A DNA stretch of 43,473 nt from Candidatus Zhuqueibacterota bacterium (GCA_016931935.1 JAFGDW010000098.1:1-43473), one strand, 5' to 3'; shown: positions 32,442-41,429, counted from the stretch's first letter. Numbers and translations: made by a program. Notes: a model not told the origin generated them from the sequence alone.

Positions 32442-33236
32442 ATGAAACGTGTAAGATTTTGCATTGTAATAGCAATGTTTTTAATATCCATAATCGTTGA
32501 TCCAGGTTTCGGGAAAGCGACTTTTCAGGGATATTGGGAACAGACAACACAAAGTAATTCAACAATTGGAGGACAGCCGCAAAACCGTTCTGAGCAGCAG
32601 ACTGTATATTTCAAGTCTGGTATGATGAAGATTGTAAACGCCACAAAGGGTGAGGAAATTATTTTTCGTCTTGATCTTGGCCTCATCTGGACGATTAATA
32701 CAAAAACAAAAACCTATACTGAAGCTAAATTTTCGGATATGGAAGAAAATATGAAAAATGCAAGGAACGCCATGGCTGAAAACATGAAAAATATGACCAT
32801 CGAGCAGCGACAAATGATGGAAAAGATGATGGGCGGACAACTCGGTTCGATGATGGGGAATGAAGGTGGCCCATCGATTACGTTCAAAATGCTGAGCGAA
32901 ACAAAAACTATTAACGGACATAATTGTAAAAAAGTCATCATGATGATGAATAACGAACCGATGGTCACCATGTGGATGACAGATAAATACGATCTGGGTG
33001 ACGATTTCGTTGAAGCCTATCAGAAAATGGGACTTTTTAAGGGGACGTTTTCCGAAGATGTTAAAAATTTAAAAGGCTTTCCCATGCAGACGGAAATGTC
33101 AATGGATACCGGTTTTGGTACGGTTTCGACAAATACAGTCGTGACCAAAATCGTGGAAAAATCGCTAGCCAACAGTGATTTCAATTTGCCGGCTGGATTG
33201 ACAAAACAGACAATGCCACAGATGAATTTTCATTAA
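32442..33236 (+). CDS. DUF4412 exported protein with Met-rich segment
   Basis: A 264-residue exported protein. The signal peptide covers residues 1-25 (to about PGFGKA). The family phrases are FKSGMMKIVNATKGEEIIFR, TINGHNCKKVIM and TMWMTDKYDLGDDF, which fit DUF4412, a family of unknown function. A stretch at about 100-138 carries about 11 methionines in 38 residues, including QMMEKMMGG and GSMMG; this resembles Met-rich metal-binding segments, though DUF4412 proteins often have some of this. The frame is open from an ATG at 32430, but the ATG at 32442 has GAGG six bases upstream and begins the basic start of the signal peptide. It has its own promoter and terminator. Confidence 0.78.
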   Translation: MKRVRFCIVIAMFLISIIVDPGFGKATFQGYWEQTTQSNSTIGGQPQNRSEQQTVYFKSGMMKIVNATKGEEIIFRLDLGLIWTINTKTKTYTEAKFSDMEENMKNARNAMAENMKNMTIEQRQMMEKMMGGQLGSMMGNEGGPSITFKMLSETKTINGHNCKKVIMMMNNEPMVTMWMTDKYDLGDDFVEAYQKMGLFKGTFSEDVKNLKGFPMQTEMSMDTGFGTVSTNTVVTKIVEKSLANSDFNLPAGLTKQTMPQMNFH

Positions 33237-33256
33237 TAAGCAAATTATTAAAATTG

Positions 33257-33291
33257 AACCTCCTGTGCTTTGTAATGCAGGAGGTTTTTTT
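33257..33291 (+). terminator. Rho-independent terminator of the DUF4412 gene
   Basis: AACCTCCTG (33257-33265) pairs with CAGGAGGTT (33278-33286), followed by a seven-T run. It lies 20 bases after the stop codon. Confidence 0.9.
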
Positions 33292-33567
33292 GTTGTGCGG
33301 CTGGATTTTTATTTTGCCTGATATTTGTAAATTTCAGCAAGTATTTGTCGTTTACGTGATATGGTACCATAACTTGTGAAAATAGATATAATGTGGTATT
33401 TGGATTCATAAAAGCAAAAATAGTGAAGATATTTTAATAACAAACCGCCATGTACATTAAACTTTTGCAATAATTGACATTCTAATTGTAAATTAACTTA
33501 AAATTTTTATCTTACCGTATATATGTATTAACAAATCGTAACCCATATTCTGGGAGATACAACATTT
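33292..33567. other. Intergenic before the hybrid kinase
   Basis: No gene. A weak promoter is possible: TTGACA at 33474-33479 and TAAAAT at 33499-33504, but 19 bases apart. No other structure was seen. Confidence 0.35.
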
Positions 33568-36090
33568 ATGGTTACCAATGAGACAGTCAACCAAGTGATG
33601 CGCAGCAAAGGACCAGAACAGAATGTTGTAGAAATGTTTGAATCCCTTATCCACGGGATTGCCGAAGGTATTATCATTTTCAATGAACGAGGCATCATTG
33701 AAGAATGGAACCAATCGGCGATTAGCATGTTCGGCATTTCCAGGCCTGATGCCATAAATCATGCAGTGTGGGATATCCTGCCGGGCATTATTCCTCCAGC
33801 CATTCGTATAAGTACCGATGATTCGGATGAAATTCCCGATGTCATATTGGACATTGTAAAAATTAAAAAAGATTCGCGTGCTGAGTTTCGACTCAGAACG
33901 GCATCCGGGCAATTCATGTGGATTGAACGGCGACTTTCTATTTTGAATTTCGACCGCAGTTTTAAAGTGCTGGCGCTGATAAGCGACATTACCAGCCGCA
34001 AACGGGAAGAGCAGCAAATTTCCGAACGAAATAAACAGCTCGAAATTCTAAATGAAATAATTCTACAAAGTAATCAGGCAGATAGTCTGGATGGATTATT
34101 TCGCTCTGTGCTGCATGCGACCGTTCGTTTGATGAATTTCGAATGTGGCGCCATTTATCACATCCCCGCGCAATCGGGCAAGGCAGTGATGAAACACCAT
34201 TATGCCCTTCCGGACGAAATTGTGCTGCAAATGGATTCACTTGCGTTGGATTCTCCGATGTTCAAATCGGTATTTCACGACTTGACACCACTATATCTGG
34301 AGAATGCCAATGAGACGTTACAAATTGGCGGTATTCGTTCACTGGTACTCATTCCGTTGGTAGATGACGATCAATCGATTGGCGCCTTATTGATTTGTAG
34401 TTTGCAACGTCATCAGTTTTCCAAGCAGGAGCAGGAATTATTACGTGTTATCGGGCAGGAACTCGTTTCGATTTCGCGCAAAATTGTATTAATCGACAAA
34501 TATAAACAGACCGAACAGGCATTGCGCCGAAGTGAATCCCGTTATCGCAATGTTGTGGACAATGCCAATGATGCGATTTATATTATCGAAAATAATCGCT
34601 TCACATATGTAAATAAACAGTTTGAAAAAGTATTTGGGTATGATGCAGCCGAAATTTATAGTGGCAAGTTGAAACCATTGGATATTGTTGCTCCCGAATC
34701 ACACGCGTTTATTGCCGAACGTGCTCGTGCCAAACATGACGGCAAGGCGGTTTCTCCCCGATATGAATATAAAGCAATTACCCGGTCGGGCCAGATAATC
34801 GATGCAGATGTAAATACATTCGTGCTTGTGGATGGTGAAAATTCAAGAATAATGGGAATTCTGCGGGACATCACCGATCGGAAAAATCTTGAGGAGCAAT
34901 TACGAATTGCCCAGAAAATGGAAGGGATTGGCCAGCTCGCAGGTGGAATTGCCCATGATTTTAATAATCTGTTGACAGGCATTATTGGCAACCTGGATTT
35001 ATTGGAACTTGATTTATCACAAAATGACGCTCAAATAGAATTAATTGAGGAAGCGAAGACGGCTGCCGATCGAGCCGTCAATTTAACGCGCCAGTTGTTA
35101 ACGTTTAGCAAACAGACCAAACCGGTGTTGTCACCTGTTAAGATCAATCAAATTATCGAAGAGTTACGGGTTTTTCTCGCCGAAACGTTTGACCGGCGCA
35201 TCAATCTCACGGCCGATCTCGATGAAAATATTGATTTGGTCAGCGGCGATCGATCGGCAATTTATCAAATGCTGCTTAATCTTTGCATCAACAGTCGCGA
35301 TTCAATCATGGAAATTTTGGAGGGCAATAATCCTCGTTGGCAACAGTATCGGAAGGATCGATACTATATTCACATTCAAACGCGGAACGTGAATATTTCG
35401 GAAGCAATGACCCATAAAAATGTAAATGCTAAAACGGGGCCACACGTGGAATTATCTGTGAAGGACAATGGCTCCGGAATCAGCCGGGATATTCTCCAGC
35501 GTATTTTCGAACCATTCTTTTCAACTAAGGAAATTGGTAAAGGAACCGGTTTGGGACTGTCAACAGTATATGGCATTGTACAGCAACACCGCGGCTGGGT
35601 GGATGTCACCAGTAGTGAAGGCCGCGGTACAACGTTCGCAATTTACATGCCGCGCCTGACAACCGATATCCAGACAATTAAAACCGAAGAAGTCGGAGTT
35701 GCCGAGCACCCATCCGATGGAACAATTCTCGTTGTGGATGATGAACAAGTGATTCGCAATTTGGGAAAACGCTTACTGGAACGCCGCGGCTACAGTGTGC
35801 TTGTTGCGAAAGATGGTGAGGAAGCTCTGCATACATTCCGCGATCATATGCAGGAAATTAATTTGGTGATTCTTGATTTAACGATGCCCAAATTGTCTGG
35901 CCGTGAGGTGCTTGCGCGTATGCTGGATATGCAACCGGATGCCAAAATAATTTTGACAAGCGGCTTCACCGGCGCTGAAAACGAAACGGATTTTAAATCG
36001 ATTGGCGCGTTGGATTTTCTGCCGAAGCCGTACCAGTTTCCGGATCTGCTAGCACGAATCAAGAAAATAATGCAGCAATCAAAATCGTAG
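33568..36090 (+). CDS. Hybrid sensor histidine kinase, PAS-GAF-PAS-HisKA-HATPase-REC
   Basis: An 840-residue soluble hybrid histidine kinase with no membrane helix. A PAS domain covers about 22-146, GAF about 160-308, and a second PAS about 322-440. HisKA follows with phosphorylated His463 (GGIAHDFNNLL). The catalytic domain has an N-box around Asn571/Asn575 (NLCINSRDSI), a G1 box VKDNGSGIS (Asp633) and a G2 box GKGTGLGLS. The C-terminal receiver has Asp724/Asp725 (VVDDEQ), phosphoacceptor Asp770 (ILDLTMP), Thr797 and Lys820 (LPKPY), so all key residues are intact. This is the PAS-kinase-receiver type where phosphate passes from His463 to Asp770. GGGAGA lies ten bases before the ATG. The nearest receiver-type partner in the window is the protein at 27757-29775, whose receiver is degenerate, so a pairing is uncertain. 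Confidence 0.93.
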   Translation: MVTNETVNQVMRSKGPEQNVVEMFESLIHGIAEGIIIFNERGIIEEWNQSAISMFGISRPDAINHAVWDILPGIIPPAIRISTDDSDEIPDVILDIVKIKKDSRAEFRLRTASGQFMWIERRLSILNFDRSFKVLALISDITSRKREEQQISERNKQLEILNEIILQSNQADSLDGLFRSVLHATVRLMNFECGAIYHIPAQSGKAVMKHHYALPDEIVLQMDSLALDSPMFKSVFHDLTPLYLENANETLQIGGIRSLVLIPLVDDDQSIGALLICSLQRHQFSKQEQELLRVIGQELVSISRKIVLIDKYKQTEQALRRSESRYRNVVDNANDAIYIIENNRFTYVNKQFEKVFGYDAAEIYSGKLKPLDIVAPESHAFIAERARAKHDGKAVSPRYEYKAITRSGQIIDADVNTFVLVDGENSRIMGILRDITDRKNLEEQLRIAQKMEGIGQLAGGIAHDFNNLLTGIIGNLDLLELDLSQNDAQIELIEEAKTAADRAVNLTRQLLTFSKQTKPVLSPVKINQIIEELRVFLAETFDRRINLTADLDENIDLVSGDRSAIYQMLLNLCINSRDSIMEILEGNNPRWQQYRKDRYYIHIQTRNVNISEAMTHKNVNAKTGPHVELSVKDNGSGISRDILQRIFEPFFSTKEIGKGTGLGLSTVYGIVQQHRGWVDVTSSEGRGTTFAIYMPRLTTDIQTIKTEEVGVAEHPSDGTILVVDDEQVIRNLGKRLLERRGYSVLVAKDGEEALHTFRDHMQEINLVILDLTMPKLSGREVLARMLDMQPDAKIILTSGFTGAENETDFKSIGALDFLPKPYQFPDLLARIKKIMQQSKS

Positions 36091-36488
36091 ACGTTCACAG
36101 CTATGTGATGTCAAATTCATTACGTATCTACCATAACACTGGGACACCAGTCATCGTGAGTGGGTGACAAGGAGATGGGGATAATAAAACATTTGCTCCT
36201 TCTCCGTTTCACTTTGCCAAATTATTTCTAGCCTGTGGCCTGAATAGATAACGAATAACGATCAAACAAAAAATAATAGATAAAATACTTTGTGAACGAT
36301 TACTCAAAATCGAATTAAAATATATGTTTTTCGATCTTGTTAAACCGGGGTCACATCTTAAAAATCGGGATGTGGTTCCGGTTTTTATTTTTTGGGGGAA
36401 TTTGCTTCGAATATGAATGCTTGTCTCTAGCCAAACATAACGATTGTCATTCCATGCCATCGTATATATTTGACAATGTAAAATGATG
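36091..36488. other. Non-coding between kinase and ccm operon
   Basis: No gene is supported. It contains a terminator at 36342-36392 and nothing else I could recognise. The minus-strand 83-codon frame at 36209-36460 is not believed: its composition is poor and it runs across the terminator. Confidence 0.45.
36342..36392 (+). terminator. Terminator-like hairpin before the ccm operon
   Basis: AAACCGG (36342-36348) and CCGGTTT (36378-36384), plus inner CACATC and GATGTG, with a T-rich tail to 36392. It lies 250 bases after the kinase stop and before the ccm promoter, so it isolates the operon from read-through. Confidence 0.7.
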
Positions 36489-36517
36489 TTGACTTTTACT
36501 ACAAAATCTGTTATATT
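36489..36517 (+). promoter_or_regulatory. Promoter of the ccm operon, TTGACT-N17-TATATT
   Basis: TTGACT (36489-36494), 17 bases, TATATT (36512-36517), giving a leader of about 100 bases before ccmC. Confidence 0.75.
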
Positions 36518-36621
36518 GAAGCCTATCCCTTGTTGTTTATTATATTTTTAATGAATGTCGGAAATGTGTAGTTTGGGAGTATTTTTCGTCATTATTTCTG
36601 AATTGGAATATTTTTTCGCTT

Positions 36622-37311
36622 ATGAAAACCAACACTTTTTTGAAACTTGCCCTCGTCCTGTGGATGTGCCTGGTTATCGTTGCGTCTTTCTTGTTCACAC
36701 CAGCGGCAAAAGGCTTCCCCGGAGAAACATCACGCATTATGTTTTATCACGTTCCACAAGCATGGATAGCAGCGATAGCATTTTTAATTTCAATGATTTT
36801 CAGTATTCGCTATCTGGCTAAACGGCAGGTGGTCGCCGATTTATTAGCCGGAACTGCCGCCGAACTTGGCATGATGTTTTGTATTCTGGCAACACTAAGC
36901 GGGTCCATTTTTGCAAAATCGACCTGGGGATCATACTGGAATTGGGATCCACGGGAAACATCGATAATAATTTTACTAATGATTTATGGCGCTTATTTTG
37001 CTTTACGTTCAGCCATTCCCGATCCGGATCGCAAGCGAACGTTTGCTGCTGCATATGCAATTCTTGCGTTTGTGACCGTGCCATTTTTCCTGTTCATTTT
37101 GCCGCGAATCACCGTATCATTACATCCCGAAGATACCATGAATCCGGCAAAACCTGGACTGGACGGCCGATTTTTGTTTGTCTTTCTGAATTCTCTGGGT
37201 GCATTCACCGGATTGTTCGCGTGGATTTTCAGAATGAAATACCGAATAACACAACTGGAACATAAACTGGATAAAGGATTGGAATCATGGATAACGGACT
37301 CGTCTATGTGA
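36622..37311 (+). CDS. ccmC: CcmC-type heme handling protein
   Basis: A 229-residue inner-membrane protein with six predicted helices. It belongs to the HemeHandling family and in system I moves heme to CcmE. The tryptophan-rich WWD motif is at 102-110 (WGSYWNWDP), between membrane segments. Periplasmic histidines expected to bind heme are His43 (FYHVPQ) and His168 (SLHPE). Its length is in the normal range for CcmC. No strong ribosome-binding site precedes the ATG. It is first in the cluster; the small ccmD-like gene begins inside its last codons. Genes for CcmA and CcmB are not in the window, so the ABC part of the machinery must lie elsewhere. Confidence 0.92.
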   Translation: MKTNTFLKLALVLWMCLVIVASFLFTPAAKGFPGETSRIMFYHVPQAWIAAIAFLISMIFSIRYLAKRQVVADLLAGTAAELGMMFCILATLSGSIFAKSTWGSYWNWDPRETSIIILLMIYGAYFALRSAIPDPDRKRTFAAAYAILAFVTVPFFLFILPRITVSLHPEDTMNPAKPGLDGRFLFVFLNSLGAFTGLFAWIFRMKYRITQLEHKLDKGLESWITDSSM

Positions 37312-37406
37312 TGGCTGCAAATCTGATTGTGTGGATAGGAATTGCTATTTACCTGTTTCGTCTGGATCGCAAGATCCAAAAGTTGGAAAATGAAAAAGGA
37401 GATTGA
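37287..37406 (+). CDS. ccmD: CcmD-like small membrane protein
   Basis: A 39-residue reading frame with one membrane helix (about residues 6-25, LVYVMAANLIVWIGIAIYLF) and a basic, polar tail (RLDRKIQKLENEK). It starts at an ATG with AAAGGA eight bases upstream, overlaps the end of ccmC by 25 bases, and stops one base before the GTG of the CcmE gene. CcmD proteins are small single-helix parts of the heme-export complex; position and topology fit, but the sequence is too short for a firm family match. It is easily missed by gene callers. Confidence 0.7.
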   Translation: MDNGLVYVMAANLIVWIGIAIYLFRLDRKIQKLENEKGD

Positions 37407-37407
37407 T

Positions 37408-37782
37408 GTGAAGAAATCGTATATAATCGGCGGCGTCATTGTTGTTGGCGCGCTGGTAATGGCTATGTTTTCATTTAAATCAACATTGACAAGCTATGTG
37501 ACTATAAAGGAGGCAAAGGCCAGTGAACGTCATGTTCAGGTTGCCGGAACGTTGGTTGCCGGAAGTACTAAAGTCAGCCCGGCCGACAATCTGCTGATAT
37601 TTGACCTTGAAGAACCAGATGGCGCCAGAATGACCGTCCATTACAACAAATCCAAGCCAGCTAATTTTGAGAATGCGGAAAAGATCGTTGCTATTGGTCG
37701 ATACGACAGCGAGCAACAGGTATTTCTGGCCAACGAATTGCTGGTGAAATGTCCATCGAAGTACGAGGGGAGGACCGAATAA
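37408..37782 (+). CDS. ccmE: CcmE-type heme chaperone with a CxxxY motif
   Basis: A 124-residue heme chaperone anchored by one N-terminal helix (about 5-23) and facing the periplasm. The beta-barrel (OB) domain follows, with strand text HVQVAGTLVAG and FDLEEPDGARMTVHY. In the C-terminal LANELLVKCPSKYEG segment the residue that normally carries heme covalently, a His in the HxxxY motif, is Cys115, with Tyr119 kept, so the motif is CxxxY. Known family variants of this kind occur in archaea and some Desulfovibrio-type bacteria and bind heme through Cys. The start is GTG with AAGGAG six bases upstream, overlapping nothing; a longer frame from 37342 lacks support. It lies between ccmD and ccmF. 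Confidence 0.9.
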   Translation: MKKSYIIGGVIVVGALVMAMFSFKSTLTSYVTIKEAKASERHVQVAGTLVAGSTKVSPADNLLIFDLEEPDGARMTVHYNKSKPANFENAEKIVAIGRYDSEQQVFLANELLVKCPSKYEGRTE

Positions 37783-37784
37783 GT

Positions 37785-40037
37785 ATGATTCCATTGGCAC
37801 AATTTATACTCTGGCTGCAATTTGCAGCCATTCTTGTTTCCACGCTGTTTTATTATATACTTACCGGCAAAAAACAATACGCAAATTTTCAGGCAATCGC
37901 CCGTGGCACATATTACGGTTTCACGGGATTGACCACCGTGGCCTCGGTTTTACTTATGTATTTTTTTCTGAGCCACAATTTCAAGTTGGAATATGTTGCC
38001 CAGTATTCATCAAGCGACTTGCCTCTGCAATATTTAATCAGTTCGTTTTGGGCAGGTCAGGAAGGCAGTTTTTTATTGTGGGTGCTCATAAGTGCATGGC
38101 TTGGCATTTTCCTGATGAAGACATCGGTGAACAATGAAAATCATGTCATGACGCTGTACAATTTACAAAATCTGTTTCTGGCCATTTTGCTGATTAAACA
38201 AAGTCCGTTCCGATTAGCGATACATCAATTGCCCGATGGATTCGGCTTAAACATGTTATTGCAAGATCCGTGGATGGTAATTCATCCTCCGATTGTATTT
38301 ATCGGTTATGCTGCTTATGCCATTCCGTTTGCGCAGGCAATGTCATCGTTATGGCGACGTGATTTTGACTGGATCAAACAAGGCTTGCCCTGGGTGTCAT
38401 TTGCATTCCTGACGCTGGGTGCTGGTATAATTATTGGCGGCGTCTGGTCGTATAAGGTTTTAGGCTGGGGCGGCTACTGGGGATGGGACCCGGTAGAAAA
38501 TGCATCATTGCTGCCATGGTTAGCCGGCACTGCCTTATTGCACGGTATGTTGTTGCAGAATGGCCGCAAACAGTTGGCCAAAACAAACTATTTTCTCGCT
38601 GCATTGGCGTTTGTGCTGGTTATATACAGCACGTTTCTGACGCGTTCCGGTGTACTGGCCGATTTTTCCGTACACTCATTTACCGATCTGGGTATTACGG
38701 GCTTGCTCGTATTGTTCATCGGTTTGTTTTTAGTGATTTCCGTTTTTCTGATTATTACGCGAATCAGACAAATTCCCGGTCCTGGCAAGGAAAGTAAAGA
38801 AATTCCACTGCTGTCACTTGAATTCGGGCTGATCGCCGCTGTTATTTTATTATGCCTGTCAGCAATTTTAACCGGACTGGGAACGTCGGCGCCATTGATA
38901 ACCCGTGTGACAGATAATCCATCTAAAGTATCTACCGACTTCTATGTGAATGTTAATCTTCCGATTGCTGTTATTATCGGGTTATTGCTGGGCATAATTC
39001 CGGTATTGAAGTGGGGCCGAAATGAATCGAAGCAAATTATAGCGCGCATTATAGCGGGATTGGTTACTGCGACCATCGTCGCAGCGTTAACATTTATGGC
39101 TGGTTTTCCCGGTGTCCTAACTTTTCTTATGATTGTATTCGCCGCCTTTGCCGTCGGTGTTAATCTGGAACTAATTATTCGCCTGCTAAGAAAAAGTTTG
39201 GTGAATACCACGGCAGCCATTGCCCATTTCGGACTTGGTTTGATGTTCGTGGCGTTTGTTGCGTCTACCGTATATGATCAATCGCAACGAGTCTCGCTAC
39301 CGCAGGGTGAAACCGTGAGTGTCATGGGATATAAACTTACATTTCAACAGGCCGAAATTCGCGATCATGGCAAGGGAACAAAGTATGTTATGCCGGTAAA
39401 AATTGAAAAGGGAAGTATGTCGGTTATCGGGAATCCGGATATTTATGTTGAAGCAAAAGGGCGTGGAGAAAATCAGCAATTCCATCATCCGTACATTATT
39501 CGTGGGTGGTGGAGCGATTTGTACGTATCACCTGAGGTTTACGATCCGGCTAAAACAGAAGCGAATGGAATGAAACATTTATCGGTTAAAAAAGGTGAGA
39601 CAATTTCCGTAGAAGATTATTCAATTACATTTTTAGAATACGACCTTAGCAACATGAATAATGCTAACGGGAAAATCAGCGTCGGCGCTGATTTGCAGGT
39701 ATCATACAAAGGCCAGCAACCTGTAGCTCTAAAACCTGTTTATGTAATAAATGAACCGGATGCACCACAAAGCCGGATAAAATTGCCTGGTGAAGGCGAA
39801 GCATTTCTTACCATTACCGCAATGAACGCCAGTGATAAAACCATTAACTTACATTTTACAGAAACGACACCCCAGCAGTCGGGCGGCGAAGCAGAAATAA
39901 AACCGGCGGTTATGTACGCCGAAGTAAGTACGAAACCGGGTATGCTGTTATTATGGGTGGGAGTAACTTTACTCCTGGTGGGTGGAGCACTTTCAATTTA
40001 TCGGCGTTGGCCTAAAGCTACAAAAAACTCCCCTTGA
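37785..40037 (+). CDS. ccmF: CcmF-type cytochrome c heme lyase subunit
   Basis: A 750-residue multi-spanning inner-membrane protein. It attaches heme to apocytochrome c, normally with CcmH in system I. Features in order: the N-terminal phrase SSDLPLQYLISSFWAGQEGS, PWMVIHPP with a conserved His, the WWD motif at about 227-238 (GWGGYWGWDPVE), then ASLLPWLAGTALLHG and TFLTRSGVLADFSVHSF. A later conserved region AIAHFGLGLMFV holds another His. The periplasmic C-terminal part includes RGWWSDLYVSPEVYDP and ends in a last membrane helix (LLLWVGVTLLLVGGALSI). The frame extends upstream to 37749, but the ATG at 37785 follows the ccmE stop by two bases; GGAGG is 11 bases away. The terminator-like hairpin at 40097 may close the operon. 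Confidence 0.92.
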   Translation: MIPLAQFILWLQFAAILVSTLFYYILTGKKQYANFQAIARGTYYGFTGLTTVASVLLMYFFLSHNFKLEYVAQYSSSDLPLQYLISSFWAGQEGSFLLWVLISAWLGIFLMKTSVNNENHVMTLYNLQNLFLAILLIKQSPFRLAIHQLPDGFGLNMLLQDPWMVIHPPIVFIGYAAYAIPFAQAMSSLWRRDFDWIKQGLPWVSFAFLTLGAGIIIGGVWSYKVLGWGGYWGWDPVENASLLPWLAGTALLHGMLLQNGRKQLAKTNYFLAALAFVLVIYSTFLTRSGVLADFSVHSFTDLGITGLLVLFIGLFLVISVFLIITRIRQIPGPGKESKEIPLLSLEFGLIAAVILLCLSAILTGLGTSAPLITRVTDNPSKVSTDFYVNVNLPIAVIIGLLLGIIPVLKWGRNESKQIIARIIAGLVTATIVAALTFMAGFPGVLTFLMIVFAAFAVGVNLELIIRLLRKSLVNTTAAIAHFGLGLMFVAFVASTVYDQSQRVSLPQGETVSVMGYKLTFQQAEIRDHGKGTKYVMPVKIEKGSMSVIGNPDIYVEAKGRGENQQFHHPYIIRGWWSDLYVSPEVYDPAKTEANGMKHLSVKKGETISVEDYSITFLEYDLSNMNNANGKISVGADLQVSYKGQQPVALKPVYVINEPDAPQSRIKLPGEGEAFLTITAMNASDKTINLHFTETTPQQSGGEAEIKPAVMYAEVSTKPGMLLLWVGVTLLLVGGALSIYRRWPKATKNSP

Positions 40038-40096
40038 TCTATGTAATTAAGTTGATTACATTAAGCCCATAATTGTCCTTTATGCAATGTAGATAA

Positions 40097-40130
40097 TACC
40101 GCCATCCAAACAAGTGGTGGCGGTAGGTTT
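40097..40130 (+). terminator. Hairpin after ccmF, possible terminator
   Basis: TACCGCCA (40097-40104) pairs exactly with TGGCGGTA (40118-40125), followed by a weak T-stretch (GGTTTCTATTG). It lies 60 bases after the ccmF stop. Confidence 0.55.
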
Positions 40131-40321
40131 CTATTGTTGTGATACTAATATGCTTAAACACGTGTGCCTTTCTGAATAATTATAATACAGTATTCCTTAA
40201 GATGCGACATGTTAGTTATGACAACAATATCTGTCTTGAAGATAATTACAGAACTAAATGAGTTTTATTCGATGGACTGATTCAATAACATGTGAAAGTG
40301 TTTATATTAGGAGTTTGTGTT

Positions 40322-41308
40322 ATGTGGTTATTGCTTGCGTACGTCGCAGCTATGGTATTAGCATTATGGATCCAAAATTATCCGATTGATATGCTTGAGC
40401 GATCCATGGTTGCTTTATCACGTAAAATGAGATTGTCACCAATTGTGGCTGGTGCAACATTGATTGCGGTGACGTCATCATCTCCTGAATTTGGCACAGC
40501 TTTTTCGGGTGTAGTGATTGAGAAATCGTTCGATATTGGTTTTCAGGTGATTGTATGGAGTGCATTGTTTAATATCCTTGTGATAACGGGGGCTTCTGGC
40601 ATTGTATCGAAAAAACCAATACATATCGATAAATCGTTGTTGAAGCGAGATATGCTTTATTATGTAATTGTAATTGGCGTATTCGGTATCATCGCATCTG
40701 ATAAGCAGATTGAATTATTTGAAAATGTGATATTGGTTACTGTTTATGCATTTTATTTATATGCGCTGATTCGTGAAAATGGCAGTGAGCGTATTTCCGG
40801 TGATGATTGCAGCAAATTACGGATTATTCTCGTTGCTACAAGCGGATTGATCGGGGTAATTATACTTTCGGCAATACTTGTGGAAGCAGGCGTGCGAGGA
40901 CTATACAAGCTCGGCGGTATATTGGGAATGACTATACCTCTTTCTGTTGTAGCGTGTACTTTTTGGGGGCCGGGTACAAGTATAGTTGATTTGATGATGA
41001 GTGTTAAATTGGCTCGCAGAGGCCATGGCGATTCTGCGGTTGTAAATGGCATTGCCTCGAATACATTCGATGTAGCAATTGTCCTTGGATTAAATGGTTT
41101 AATTTATAATGCACTTATCGGGCCAATTAAAATAGACCTTGGCCCGGCGAAATTTTTGTTTAGTTTACTGGCGCTATCTATTATTGTTGTATCCGTGCTG
41201 CTGACAGCACGAAAAAATCTCCACAAGTTGGAGAGTTGGTTGTTGGTGCTTATGTTCGTCGCCATGCTAATTCTACAAATTGTACTTGCGTTTACGGTTG
41301 GCATGTAA
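40322..41308 (+). CDS. CaCA-superfamily cation exchanger with altered alpha-2 motif
   Basis: A 328-residue inner-membrane protein with about ten hydrophobic segments and two inverted halves. It belongs to the sodium/calcium-exchanger-like CaCA superfamily, which swaps Ca2+ for Na+ or H+. The alpha-1 motif (about 41-65) reads AGATLIAVTSSSPEFGTAFS with the key Glu56. The alpha-2 motif (about 212-250) reads TFWGPGTSIVDLMMSV then GIASNTFD; where most members have Pro-Glu after GTS, this has Val222-Asp223. That is a conservative acidic change, but ion choice could differ. The frame reaches back to a GTG at 40292, but the ATG at 40322 has AGGAG eight bases upstream. It stands as a single gene. Confidence 0.8.
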   Translation: MWLLLAYVAAMVLALWIQNYPIDMLERSMVALSRKMRLSPIVAGATLIAVTSSSPEFGTAFSGVVIEKSFDIGFQVIVWSALFNILVITGASGIVSKKPIHIDKSLLKRDMLYYVIVIGVFGIIASDKQIELFENVILVTVYAFYLYALIRENGSERISGDDCSKLRIILVATSGLIGVIILSAILVEAGVRGLYKLGGILGMTIPLSVVACTFWGPGTSIVDLMMSVKLARRGHGDSAVVNGIASNTFDVAIVLGLNGLIYNALIGPIKIDLGPAKFLFSLLALSIIVVSVLLTARKNLHKLESWLLVLMFVAMLILQIVLAFTVGM

Positions 41309-41429
41309 CATTAAAATTATGCTCAGTGTTACCTATAATCGTACGATTCCGTTTTCGATGATTTCAAAGGCTAACATGTATTTTGATTCCCCAACTTTTA
41401 CAGCGTGAAATCACAATCCACACTTCTGC

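Noticed and set aside
36209-36460. 83-codon minus-strand frame before the ccm operon
   Set aside because: It runs across a terminator hairpin, has poor composition and no homologue that I recognise.
36555-36821. 88-codon plus-strand frame overlapping the ccmC start
   Set aside because: It is in another frame of ccmC and the two cannot both be under strong selection; ccmC has all family signatures.
37342-37407. Longer N-terminus for the CcmE-like protein
   Set aside because: The GTG at 37408 has a perfect AAGGAG six bases upstream; the upstream codons lie inside the ccmD-like gene and add a charged, Cys/Trp-containing extension before the membrane helix.
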